NCBI GenBank assembly: GCA_903893955.1
Contig: CAITOG010000409.1
Span: forward strand, 1 to 17,979
Length of the DNA: 17,979 nt
Origin: an uncultured Actinomycetes bacterium
GTDB taxonomy: Bacteria; Actinomycetota; Acidimicrobiia; Acidimicrobiales; RAAP-2
Reading direction: 5' to 3'
Within the stretch, counting starts at the first letter, position 1, and every line of letters begins with the position of its first letter. Shown piece after piece: positions 1-6,836 of the stretch. The translations under genes and the position numbers were made by a program. The notes below the pieces were generated by a model that saw nothing but the letters and a program-made list of their open reading frames with translations, did not search any database and was not told the origin of the DNA.

Positions 1-2
1 GC

Positions 3-38
3 CGCAGGTCCTTCCTCCTCGGTCCCGGAGCTCTATGA
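3..38 (+). CDS. Possible 3' end of an upstream gene (partial)
   Basis: A reading frame open from the left edge ends in TGA at 36-38, so its stop overlaps the ATG of the response regulator (35-37) as ATGA. That overlap is typical of coupled genes, and the usual partner upstream of an OmpR-type regulator is its histidine kinase. Only about eleven residues are visible and they carry no diagnostic motif, so the identity is inference. The frame could also be open by chance. Confidence 0.3.
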   Translation, partial: RRSFLLGPGAL

Positions 39-754
39 GCGCCCTTGCGGCTCGACCAGAGGTCGAATCAGCGCAGCGCCAGGTCGTGCTGGTGGTCGAC
101 GACGAGTCGTCGTATCGCGATGCGCTGGCCTCTGGCCTCGGCAACGAGGGCTTCGCCGTCGTCCTGGCCGCAGATGGTGCCGAAGCCGTCGAAGAGTTCC
201 ATCGATCTCATCCGGACCTCGTCCTGCTCGACGTGATGCTCCCGGATCGTCCCGGCACCGACGTCTGCCGGGAGATGCGGCTGAGCTCTGAGGTGCCGAT
301 CATCATGGTGTCCGCGCGTTCGACCGAGGTCGACGTGGTGCTCGGCCTCGAGCTCGGCGCCTCCGACTACGTGGCCAAGCCCTTCCGCCTGCGCGAGCTG
401 ACCGCTCGGATCCGAGCCGTGCTTCGCCGCTCCGAGGTCGCCTTGGTCCCTGATGACGTCGTGGAGGTCGGGGGCCTGCGCCTCGATAGCTCGCGCCGAG
501 AGGTGACCGACCAGGGCCAGGTGATCGATGTCTCCCGCAAGGAGTTCGACCTGCTCTGGCTCCTCATGGCGCACGCCGGCGTGGTGGTCACCCGAGAGCA
601 GTGCATCGACGCGCTCTGGTGGGATCAAGACCTCTTGGACACCAGGACGCTCGACACCCACATCAAGCGGCTGCGCCGCAAGATCGAGGCAGATCCCGCC
701 AACCCGACCCGGTTACTGACCGTGCGAGGCGTGGGGTTCCGGTTCCAGGGCTGA
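35..754 (+). CDS. OmpR/PhoB-family response regulator
   Basis: Two-component transcription factor of 239 aa, a normal family length, acting in the cytoplasm on DNA. The receiver domain (about residues 16-131) has the acidic pair D22-D23, phosphoacceptor D66 in LLDVMLP, switch residue S93 and K115 in the KPF motif. A winged-helix trans_reg_C domain follows (about 143-238), with the characteristic TLDTHIKRLRRKIE stretch and a terminal RGVGFRF wing. It most resembles the RegX3/PhoP/PhoB group, but the ligand regulon cannot be read from the sequence. GGAG lies about five bases before the ATG, and the ATG overlaps a possible upstream stop, suggesting coupling to a histidine kinase outside the window. 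The ATG could be replaced by a later start because the first 15 residues lie outside the conserved domain. Confidence 0.95.
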   Translation: MSALAARPEVESAQRQVVLVVDDESSYRDALASGLGNEGFAVVLAADGAEAVEEFHRSHPDLVLLDVMLPDRPGTDVCREMRLSSEVPIIMVSARSTEVDVVLGLELGASDYVAKPFRLRELTARIRAVLRRSEVALVPDDVVEVGGLRLDSSRREVTDQGQVIDVSRKEFDLLWLLMAHAGVVVTREQCIDALWWDQDLLDTRTLDTHIKRLRRKIEADPANPTRLLTVRGVGFRFQG

Positions 755-775
755 GCGACGCGGAGGCGATGTCGC

Positions 776-781
776 TAGGTT
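776..781 (+). promoter_or_regulatory. -10 element, leaderless promoter of the peroxiredoxin gene
   Basis: TAGGTT fits TANNNT and ends six bases before the ATG at 788. No Shine-Dalgarno sequence is present, so transcription probably begins at the start codon. No clear -35 is visible. Confidence 0.55.
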
Positions 782-787
782 GGGCGT

Positions 788-1240
788 ATGCGCACCGGCG
801 ATCTCGCACCTGACTTCACGCTCCCCGACCAGGAGGGCGTCGACCGCACGCTCAGCTCGCTGCTCGAGAGCGGCCCGGTGGTGCTCTTCTTCTACCCGGC
901 TGCGATGACCACCGGCTGCACCAAGGAGTCGTGCCACTTCCGGGACCTCGGCGCCGAGTTCAACGAGCTCGGTGCGCAGCGGGTCGGGATCTCCATGGAC
1001 ACCGTCGAGAAGCAGGCCAGCTTCTCGGCTGCGAACAACTTCGACTACCCGCTCTTGGCCGACGTCAACGGTGCCGTAGCCATGAGCTACGGCGTCAAGC
1101 GTCGCCTCGATGTGCTCAGGACCAAGCGGACCACCTTCGTCATTGGGACCGATCAGCACCTGCTCGGCGTCATCTCATCCGAGTTGTCGATGAACACCCA
1201 CGCCGACAAGGCGCTCGAGATCCTGCGCGCTGCGCGCTGA
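788..1240 (+). CDS. Peroxiredoxin, BCP/PrxQ type
   Basis: Thiol peroxidase of 150 aa reducing H2O2 and organic hydroperoxides in the cytoplasm. The AhpC/TSA thioredoxin fold spans the whole protein. The active site reads PAAMTTGCTKESC: peroxidatic C44 sits in the PxxxTxxC motif and C49 is five residues later, giving the CxxxxC arrangement of alpha-type PrxQ/BCP enzymes that form an intramolecular disulfide regenerated by thioredoxin. The usual Prx Thr is T41. The gene begins 33 bases after the response regulator but appears to have its own leaderless promoter, so it need not be in that operon. It ends 13 bases from the convergent DUF1543 gene. Confidence 0.93.
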   Translation: MRTGDLAPDFTLPDQEGVDRTLSSLLESGPVVLFFYPAAMTTGCTKESCHFRDLGAEFNELGAQRVGISMDTVEKQASFSAANNFDYPLLADVNGAVAMSYGVKRRLDVLRTKRTTFVIGTDQHLLGVISSELSMNTHADKALEILRAAR

Positions 1241-1253
1241 ACAGCTGACTGGC

Positions 1254-1532
1254 TTAGGAGCCGGTCTCCTCGTCGAAGGGCTCGTCGTTGTAGGAGAGGA
1301 AGTCGACCGCAGCCTCGCTGTCGCTCTCCTCGAGGCGCACCTTGTGGCCGTCCACGACATCGACGAGCGTGATCGCATCGACGTGCCCCCGGCCGTGCCC
1401 CTGCCACTTCGCCTTGGCCTGGCGCTTGGCACCGGCGAGGTCCTCGGCCACGACGAACACGGTTTCGTGGTCCTCGGAGAGCCGCCCTGGACCGCCAGAT
1501 CCTCCAAGCAGCACGGCGTAGAGCTTGGTCAT
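1254..1532 (-). CDS. DUF1543 family protein
   Basis: Small protein of 92 aa matching the DUF1543 pattern: an N-terminal LYAVLLGG strand, a DHETVFVVAEDL segment, and a basic KAKWQGHGRGHVDAI region followed by LVDVVDGHKV. The biochemical function is unknown. No signal peptide or membrane segment is visible, so it is probably cytoplasmic. The ATG overlaps the TGA of the Fae gene as ATGA and is preceded by a strong GAGAGGAG, so it is translationally coupled as the third gene of the oxygenase-Fae operon. The tail (DEPFDEETGS) is acidic. A much longer frame extends upstream, but it runs in the wrong frame through the Fae gene and is not credible. DUF1543 membership is by recall of the family pattern. 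Confidence 0.8.
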   Translation of the reverse strand: MTKLYAVLLGGSGGPGRLSEDHETVFVVAEDLAGAKRQAKAKWQGHGRGHVDAITLVDVVDGHKVRLEESDSEAAVDFLSYNDEPFDEETGS

Positions 1533-2041
1533 GCGTCTCCTCTCAACGATGCTGGCACGTAGTAGCCGTTGATCGGTTCGTCCCTGACCGCCAAGACGTC
1601 GCCGATCGCCGGCAGGGAGCGTCTTCCCGCTCGGAGCGCCTGTGCGGTGGCAGCGCGGTTGTTCTCGAACACGAGGTCGGCATCGTCGGCTGAGGGATCG
1701 ACCCACACCGCGGCAATCAAGACCAGATCCTCGACCGACGCGAGTGAGATCGTCCCATCCGCCACCGCATCGAGGACACCAGAGGCCACGCCGAGCTGGG
1801 CAGGACCCCAGGTCATGGTGCCGTGGCGCTCCGACTCGATGGTCGCCTTGTTGACGAAGAGCGTCATCGGTTTGGCTGGCAGGTTCGGCTGCGCGACGAC
1901 CACGAAGGCGGCGTGCCCTGCCCTCGGGGTGGCGAGCGCCGTGGCCCACGCAGTGCCGACAGGACCGTCTCGATGACCGAGGACGGTGTTGAGGTGCGCG
2001 GCCTCTGGTCCTTGGCCGACGAAGGCCTCGCCGAGCTCCAT
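1529..2041 (-). CDS. fae: Formaldehyde-activating enzyme (Fae) homologue
   Basis: A 170 aa protein that aligns by eye with Fae (5,6,7,8-tetrahydromethanopterin hydro-lyase) over nearly its full length. Family landmarks are GEAFVGQG near the N-terminus, then EAAHL with H16 at the position of the catalytic His, DGPVGTAWATALATP, AGH, PNLPAKPMTL, the K-TI strand, WGPAQLGVA, DLVLIAAVWVDP and NNRAAT. Fae condenses formaldehyde with H4MPT, or binds it in H4MPT-free relatives. The start chosen is the ATG at 2039-2041, which overlaps the oxygenase stop as TGATG. A GTG at 2051-2053 would add four residues. The protein is slightly longer than classical Fae at the C-terminus (about 20 residues ending YVPASLRGDA). 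Family assignment is strong. The acceptor used in this organism is unknown, because H4MPT is not expected in actinobacteria. Confidence 0.88.
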   Translation of the reverse strand: MELGEAFVGQGPEAAHLNTVLGHRDGPVGTAWATALATPRAGHAAFVVVAQPNLPAKPMTLFVNKATIESERHGTMTWGPAQLGVASGVLDAVADGTISLASVEDLVLIAAVWVDPSADDADLVFENNRAATAQALRAGRRSLPAIGDVLAVRDEPINGYYVPASLRGDA

Positions 2042-2877
2042 CACAGCGGCCACGTCACAGGTGGGGTAGCGAAGGGCTCGGTGCGGCCGTAGCGGATCGC
2101 CCGGAGCAGCTCAGAGCCCACTCGATCAGGCTCGGTATCGAAGGCCAGCAGGCTCACCAACCTCGAGGTCGGGCCTTCGATCGGACTGACGCGATGCAGC
2201 GAGTTGCGTCCTTCGAAGACGAGGAGGGTCCCCGGCGTCATCTCGACATGTACGACGTCGGTGTCGTCGCCCCCAAGGATCGACGCCACGTGCTCATAGT
2301 TCTCCTCGTCGGCCGAGCGGGTCTTGGGGGCCACCTCGAAGTCACCACCGACGTCAGCGTCACGAACGGCCAGTGAGACGACGAAGTCGGTCTGATCGAA
2401 GTGCCACTGCAACTCATCGCCGTCGCCCATGACCGCGAGGTTGAGCGCGCCGAAGGGATCGGCATAGCGAAACAACGGCCCTCGCTCGAGGATCGCCTCG
2501 AGCAGTCCGAGCAACTCGTCGGACTCATAGACCGCACGCAGACCAGAGTCGAGTGGGTGGAGGTCGTAGCTGACCACGCTGACCGAATAGGGCATCCAGT
2601 GCCGACGCGGGTGGGCCTCATCGAAGGCCACCTCGTCGGGCAGCTCGAGGTAGGCGGTCCCGACACCACCAGAGGCGAAGGCTCGTCCGGCGAGCTCTTC
2701 GGCCTCGCTCGAGAGCGCCGTCACCCCCTCTTGGGTGATGAACCCGGGCAGCTCGGCGTAGCCGACCTCCGCCAGGCTACGACGGGCCTCGGCGACCACG
2801 GCAGCGAATGCCTCGCTCGAGGGCTCGTCGATCGGGTACCGAGCACGGTCCACCAGGGCCAGAGCAGCTGCAGCCAT
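2041..2877 (-). CDS. 2-oxoglutarate/Fe(II)-dependent oxygenase, ArpA/BesD-like
   Basis: A 278 aa double-stranded beta-helix oxygenase. The facial triad is visible as QWHFDQTDF (H159 and D161) and SLHRV (H228), with R239 placed to bind the 2OG carboxylate. Stretches such as GGDFEVAPKTRS, a DENYEHV-like segment and TPGTLLVFEGRNSLHRV resemble the ArpA/BesD branch. BesD-type amino-acid halogenases have Gly or Ala in place of the Asp. Here the Asp is kept, so hydroxylation or oxidative demethylation is expected rather than chlorination. The substrate is unknown. I chose ATG at 2875-2877 because a TATGGT -10 lies seven bases upstream. The ATG at 2887-2889 would add four residues but lacks a Shine-Dalgarno sequence. 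It is the first gene of the oxygenase-Fae-DUF1543 operon and diverges from the MFS exporter. Confidence 0.82.
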   Translation of the reverse strand: MAAAALALVDRARYPIDEPSSEAFAAVVAEARRSLAEVGYAELPGFITQEGVTALSSEAEELAGRAFASGGVGTAYLELPDEVAFDEAHPRRHWMPYSVSVVSYDLHPLDSGLRAVYESDELLGLLEAILERGPLFRYADPFGALNLAVMGDGDELQWHFDQTDFVVSLAVRDADVGGDFEVAPKTRSADEENYEHVASILGGDDTDVVHVEMTPGTLLVFEGRNSLHRVSPIEGPTSRLVSLLAFDTEPDRVGSELLRAIRYGRTEPFATPPVTWPL

Positions 2878-2884
2878 GGGGAGG

Positions 2885-2890
2885 ACCATA
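2885..2890 (-). promoter_or_regulatory. -10 element, leaderless promoter of the oxygenase-fae-DUF1543 operon
   Basis: On the minus strand TATGGT ends seven bases before the ATG at 2877. It overlaps an alternative upstream ATG (2887-2889), which would then not be transcribed. No -35 consensus is seen. Confidence 0.45.
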
Positions 2891-2931
2891 GCGAGAACAC
2901 CAACGGTGTGGGGTCCCGCCGCCAGGTTCCC

Positions 2932-2937
2932 TAGCCT
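2932..2937 (+). promoter_or_regulatory. -10 element, leaderless promoter of the MFS gene
   Basis: TAGCCT fits TANNNT and ends six bases before the GTG at 2944. The -10 of the divergent oxygenase operon is about 41 bases away, so the two promoters share one short region. Confidence 0.5.
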
Positions 2938-2943
2938 TGGGGG

Positions 2944-4182
2944 GTGGCACCTCGGATCACCGTCGATCTCGCGCCGCTCAGGGAGAGCAGGGACTTCCGT
3001 CTCCTCTTCGCCGGGCTGCTCGTGTCGTCCCTCGGCAATCAGCTCACGACCGTGGCGATCCCGTTCCAGGTCTACGCCTTGACCAGGTCGTCACTCCAAG
3101 TTGGCCTCGTCAGCCTCGCCCAACTCGTCCCCCTCATCGTCGGCTCCCTGATCGGCGGGACCGTGGGTGACGTCGTGGATCGCCGCAGCCTGATCGCCGT
3201 CACCGCAGCGGCCAGCTGCCTCGCCGCAGCCGGGCTCGTGCTCAACTCGCTCGCCGCCCACCCCTCCTTGTTGGTCATCTACCTGGTGAGCGCGCTGGCG
3301 GCCGGACTGACCGGCTTCGCCAGCCCCGCTCGCAACGCCGCCATCCCGATGCTGGTCTCGCCTCGCCACCTGGTGGCGGCGTACTCGTTCAACCAAATCG
3401 TCTTCCAGCTCGCTGTCATCGTCGGCCCGCTGATCGCCGGGCTCCTGATCGCCAGCGCCGGCATCGCCTGGACCTACGGCATCGATGCGGCGAGCTTCGT
3501 CGTCATGGCCCTCGCCGCGCTCGCCATGCGACCCCTCCCGCCGGAGGGTGGTGGCCAGCGGGCAGGGATTCGCTCCATCCTCGACGGCTTCTCGTTCCTG
3601 CGTGGGCGCCAGGTGCTCCAAGGGGTCTATCTGATCGACCTGAACGCCATGATCTTCGGGATGCCCAGAGCCCTGTTCCCGGCGATGGCGGCCACCGTCT
3701 TCCACGTCGGCCCCACTGGCCTCGGCATGCTCTACGCGGCGCCAGCCATCGGCGGGCTCCTCGGCGCCTCAACCACCGGCTGGGTCGAGAGCATCGTGCG
3801 CCGTGGGCGAGCGGTGGTGGTCGCGGTGGCGCTCTGGGGGGTGGCGATCACCATCTTCGGCTTCACCTCGACCCTCGGGGTCGCGCTCGGCGCCCTGGCC
3901 ATCGCCGGCTGGGCCGACGTGATTTCGGCGGTGCTGCGCAACACCATCTTGCAGAGCTCCATCCCCGACGACATGCGAAGCCGCCTGTCGTCGTTCCAGA
4001 TGGCGGTGGTCCAAGGTGGGCCTCGTCTTGGCGACACCGAGGCAGGGGCGGTGGCTGCGCTGACCTCGACAGAGTTCTCGGTCATCTCAGGTGGGCTCGC
4101 CTGCATCGTCGGTGCGGGCGTCGTCGCCCGACTGCTGCCGAGGTTCTGGGCAGAGCGAGCCGGTACCCCAGAGGTGTCCTGA
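2944..4182 (+). CDS. Major facilitator superfamily exporter, MFS_3/EntS-like
   Basis: Inner-membrane transporter of 412 aa, probably with 12 transmembrane helices in two halves split by a cytoplasmic loop around residues 195-215 (RPLPPEGGGQRAGIRSILDG). The N-terminal DFRLLFAGLLVSSLGNQ helix and the GGTVGDVVDRRSLI loop (the MFS motif A position, about 76-89) are typical of the MFS_3 group that includes the enterobactin exporter EntS. A second charged loop (VESIVRRGRAV) sits at the equivalent place in the C-terminal half. Export of a small metabolite or drug by proton antiport is expected, but the substrate cannot be read. Start is GTG at 2944, set by the -10 six bases upstream. It diverges from the oxygenase-Fae operon, so a functional link is possible but unproven. 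It ends seven bases from the convergent SDR gene. Confidence 0.92.
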   Translation: MAPRITVDLAPLRESRDFRLLFAGLLVSSLGNQLTTVAIPFQVYALTRSSLQVGLVSLAQLVPLIVGSLIGGTVGDVVDRRSLIAVTAAASCLAAAGLVLNSLAAHPSLLVIYLVSALAAGLTGFASPARNAAIPMLVSPRHLVAAYSFNQIVFQLAVIVGPLIAGLLIASAGIAWTYGIDAASFVVMALAALAMRPLPPEGGGQRAGIRSILDGFSFLRGRQVLQGVYLIDLNAMIFGMPRALFPAMAATVFHVGPTGLGMLYAAPAIGGLLGASTTGWVESIVRRGRAVVVAVALWGVAITIFGFTSTLGVALGALAIAGWADVISAVLRNTILQSSIPDDMRSRLSSFQMAVVQGGPRLGDTEAGAVAALTSTEFSVISGGLACIVGAGVVARLLPRFWAERAGTPEVS

Positions 4183-4189
4183 TCGCTCC

Positions 4190-4963
4190 CTAGTGGAAGG
4201 CGAGGCCGCCGTCGGCGACGAGGATGGAGCCGGTCACGAAGCTCGACAGGCCCGAGAGCAGGAACAAGGCCGGCCCGACCATCTCGTCGGGCTCTGCGAG
4301 GCGCCGGAGCACCGACGCCCTCGCCATGGCGTCGATCGCCGCCTCTGGATTTGCTCGCACCATGTCGGTGTCCACCGCGCCTGGGGCGAGCGCGTTGACC
4401 CGGATCCCCTGAGGGCCGAGCTCGGCGGCCATCGACCGGGTGAGCTGGGCCAGACCGGCTTTGGCAGCGGTGTAGAGGGCGATGCCGGCCCCTGAGGTGA
4501 ACACGCCGACGGTCACCACGTTGAGCACCGCCGCAGCTTCTGAGGCCTCAAGGTGTGGGAGCGCTGCCTGGACCAAGAACAGCGGGCCACGCTCGTTGAC
4601 GTCCTGGGTCTTCGTCCACGCGGCTTCGGTGATCTGCCCGATGGGCTGGGCCAGCGCGTTGGCCGCGTTGTTGACGACGAGATCGATCCCTCCGTACGTC
4701 GCCACCGTCCCCTCCACCACACGGTCGAGGTCACCGAGGTCGCCGGTGTTGGCGGGGATGGCCAGCGCCTGCCCACCCTCAGCGATGATCGCGGCGGCCG
4801 TGGCCTCGCAGGCGGCCGCCTTCCGGCTCGAGACCACCACGTTCGCACCGCATGAGCCGAGTGCCATGGCAATCGCCCGTCCGATCCCACGCGAGCCACC
4901 GGTCACGATGGCCACCCTGCCATCGAGGTCGAACCTGGCCTTCAGGTCATCTCTGCTGAGCAT
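4190..4963 (-). CDS. Short-chain dehydrogenase/reductase (classical SDR)
   Basis: NAD(P)-dependent oxidoreductase of 257 aa with the Rossmann motif TGGSRGIG (21-28), where the Arg after Ser, with S45-R47 beyond strand 2, favours NADP(H). NNAAN replaces the usual NNAG (98-102), N123 is the active-site Asn, and Y164/K168 form YxxxK. The catalytic Ser position, 13 residues before Tyr, is T151, which is unusual. Segment VNALAPGAVDTDM and the C-terminal DGG follow the family pattern. Substrate unknown. Its first 17 bases overlap the end of rlmN, with GAAGAAGGGGCGAG providing a Shine-Dalgarno sequence inside rlmN, so it is co-transcribed and probably coupled, although no functional link to RlmN is evident. 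Confidence 0.93.
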   Translation of the reverse strand: MLSRDDLKARFDLDGRVAIVTGGSRGIGRAIAMALGSCGANVVVSSRKAAACEATAAAIIAEGGQALAIPANTGDLGDLDRVVEGTVATYGGIDLVVNNAANALAQPIGQITEAAWTKTQDVNERGPLFLVQAALPHLEASEAAAVLNVVTVGVFTSGAGIALYTAAKAGLAQLTRSMAAELGPQGIRVNALAPGAVDTDMVRANPEAAIDAMARASVLRRLAEPDEMVGPALFLLSGLSSFVTGSILVADGGLAFH

Positions 4964-6002
4964 CTCGCCCCTTCTTCGCTGTCGTGGTCACCTCGACCGG
5001 CACCCTGGCGGCGAGCTGGCCGCAGGCGGCGTCGATCTCGCGCCCCCTCGTCGAGCGAACCGTGACCGTGATCCCGGCATCTTCCAAGCCAGCGGCGAAC
5101 TCCGCCACCTTCGCCGAGTTTGAACCTCGAACCAGGTAGCCCGGCGTCGGGTTGAGCGGGATCAGGTTGACATGTGCCGCCAACGGCCTGGCGTAGGCGG
5201 CAAGCTCGGCGACATCGCGTGAGGTGTCGTTGACCCCGTCGATGAGCGCCCACTCGAAGGAGAGCCGACGATGCGTCGCCTCGACATAGGCCTCACACGC
5301 TTCCGCCAGGACACCCAGGGGATAGCGCTTGTTGATGGGTGCCAGCTGATCTCGAGTCCTGTCGTTGGCTGAGTGGAGCGAGACAGCCAGGTTCACCGCC
5401 AACGGCTCGGCTGTCAGTCGCTTGATGCCCGGCACCACACCCACCGTCGAGATGGTCAGCCGACGCGCGCCCAGGCCGAGGGGGCCATTGAGGCGCCGCA
5501 CTGCCGCCATGAGCCGGTCGTAGTTCGCCAGCGGTTCACCCATGCCCATGAAGACGACGTTGGTCAGCCGGCGGGGTGCAGCTGCCCTGGCGGCCACCAC
5601 CACCTGCTCGATGATCTCGCCGGTCGTGAGATGCCGGCGGAACCCGCTCTGGCCGGTGGCGCAGAAGCTGCAGGCCATGGCGCAGCCCGCCTGGCTGGAG
5701 ACGCACACGGTGGTTCGTCGGGGGTAGCGCATCAAGACGGTCTCGATCGTGGCCCCGTCAGCCAGGGTGAACGCCCACTTGGTGGTCATCCGATCATCCG
5801 CAGTGACCTCAGAGGCGACACGCAGCGCGGACGGCAGGGCCTCCTCGAGTTGGTCGCGCAGCCTCGTCGGCAGCTCGGTCATCTCATGGGGTCGTCGAAG
5901 GCCCTCGTGGAGTCCGTCGAACACCTGGCGGGACCGATAGGCCGGCTCATCGCTCAAGAGCGCAGCGAGGTCGTCGAGCTCGAGGTCGTACGCGCTTGGC
6001 AC
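4947..6002 (-). CDS. rlmN: 23S rRNA (adenine(2503)-C(2))-methyltransferase RlmN
   Basis: Radical-SAM methylase of 351 aa that makes 2-methyladenosine at 23S rRNA A2503 (and A37 of some tRNAs), promoting translational fidelity. The iron-sulfur cluster motif CAMACSFC supplies C107, C111 and C114. The two mechanistic cysteines are C100, seven residues before the cluster as in E. coli, and C327 in REIDAACGQLA. GMGEP (153-157) is the SAM-binding GGE-like motif and ISTVG (184-188) a further radical-SAM strand. The length matches the family. Start is GTG at 6000-6002 with TAGCGT six bases upstream. A GGGAG also lies just before it and could aid translation if a leader exists. The gene diverges from the GST-like gene 38 bases away and leads the SDR gene. 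Confidence 0.97.
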   Translation of the reverse strand: MPSAYDLELDDLAALLSDEPAYRSRQVFDGLHEGLRRPHEMTELPTRLRDQLEEALPSALRVASEVTADDRMTTKWAFTLADGATIETVLMRYPRRTTVCVSSQAGCAMACSFCATGQSGFRRHLTTGEIIEQVVVAARAAAPRRLTNVVFMGMGEPLANYDRLMAAVRRLNGPLGLGARRLTISTVGVVPGIKRLTAEPLAVNLAVSLHSANDRTRDQLAPINKRYPLGVLAEACEAYVEATHRRLSFEWALIDGVNDTSRDVAELAAYARPLAAHVNLIPLNPTPGYLVRGSNSAKVAEFAAGLEDAGITVTVRSTRGREIDAACGQLAARVPVEVTTTAKKGRDAQQR

Positions 6003-6008
6003 GCTCCC

Positions 6009-6014
6009 ACGCTA
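6009..6014 (-). promoter_or_regulatory. -10 element, leaderless promoter of rlmN
   Basis: On the minus strand TAGCGT ends six bases before the rlmN GTG. It lies 14 bases from the -10-like hexamer of the divergent GST gene, so the two promoters must overlap. Confidence 0.5.
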
Positions 6015-6028
6015 CGCCCCCTGTCAGG

Positions 6029-6034
6029 CAGGAT
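6029..6034 (+). promoter_or_regulatory. -10-like element upstream of the GST-like gene
   Basis: CAGGAT ends six bases before GTG at 6041. It differs from TANNNT only at the first base, and spacing matches the other leaderless promoters of the window. Confidence 0.35.
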
Positions 6035-6040
6035 GGTCCG

Positions 6041-6772
6041 GTGACCGAGACCACGCCATCGCCGAGCCCGTCGGTGACCCTCTTCGGCCACTGGAGTTGC
6101 CCGTACTCCACCCGGGTGTCGTTCGCGCTTGGCCACCGTGGCATCGCGCACGACCTGATCGAGGTACCGCCGACGAAGATGCGCCCAGACGGCTTCGTGC
6201 CACCGGTCGAGTTCACCGAGCACAGCCCACTCGGGGAGATCCCCATGGTTGAGGTCGATGGGACGTATCGGGCCGACTCGCTGCCGATCATCGAGTGGCT
6301 CGACGACTGCCTGGACGGCGCCCCCCTGGTCCCAAGCGACCCTCAGGCTCGTGCGATGGCGCTCGAGCGAGCCCGCTTCGTCGACGAGGTCGTCTTCTCC
6401 GCCATGATCGGCATCTACTACGGCACCGATGAGGAGCGCATCGCCTCCTCATCGAGGGCGCTGGCCCACGCCACCGAGCAGCTGGGCTCATGGCTGCGTG
6501 CAACCCACTGGCTGGCTGGGCCAGCCGTCACCATTGCCGACGCGGCGCTCGTGCCCCTCTGGGTGCGGCTCGAACTGCTCGAGGAGGTCGGCCTCACCGA
6601 TCGCCTTGACCCCCTCGCCCTCGAGCACCGCCAGCGCTGCGAAGAGCTCGGTGCATGGGCCAGCATCGAGTGGACCGACGCCGAGCGACGCGAGCTTCTC
6701 GACCGGATCCTCGCCGCCCGGGCACACGGCGAAGAGCGCCGAGGTGGCCCGGTCCAGGCCATCCGTAGTTAG
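6041..6772 (+). CDS. Glutathione S-transferase-like protein
   Basis: A 243 aa cytoplasmic protein with an N-terminal thioredoxin-fold GST domain and an all-helical C-terminal domain. The active site reads WSCPYSTRV (C20-P-Y-S23), the cysteine-type site of omega/lambda-like and glutaredoxin-like GSTs. GEIPMVEVDG carries the cis-Pro, and ADSLPIIEWL is the gamma-glutamyl-binding ESxxI-type motif. The helical domain has the GPAVTIADAAL N-capping segment. Thiol transfer or deglutathionylation is likely. Actinobacteria commonly use mycothiol instead of glutathione, so the natural thiol is open. A start at 5996 would overlap rlmN and its promoter, so GTG at 6041 is preferred, with a -10-like hexamer six bases upstream. 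Confidence 0.88.
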   Translation: MTETTPSPSPSVTLFGHWSCPYSTRVSFALGHRGIAHDLIEVPPTKMRPDGFVPPVEFTEHSPLGEIPMVEVDGTYRADSLPIIEWLDDCLDGAPLVPSDPQARAMALERARFVDEVVFSAMIGIYYGTDEERIASSSRALAHATEQLGSWLRATHWLAGPAVTIADAALVPLWVRLELLEEVGLTDRLDPLALEHRQRCEELGAWASIEWTDAERRELLDRILAARAHGEERRGGPVQAIRS

Positions 6773-6836
6773 ATCAGGGGTGCGATCCGCCCACCCGGGG
6801 TCGATCGAGCACGACACAGTAAGGAAACCTTCTCCC

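Noticed and set aside
1533..1949. Upstream extension of the DUF1543 frame to about 231 residues
   Set aside because: The added part is out of frame with Fae over the same bases and resembles no family. The ATG at 1530-1532 has a strong Shine-Dalgarno and the ATGA overlap.
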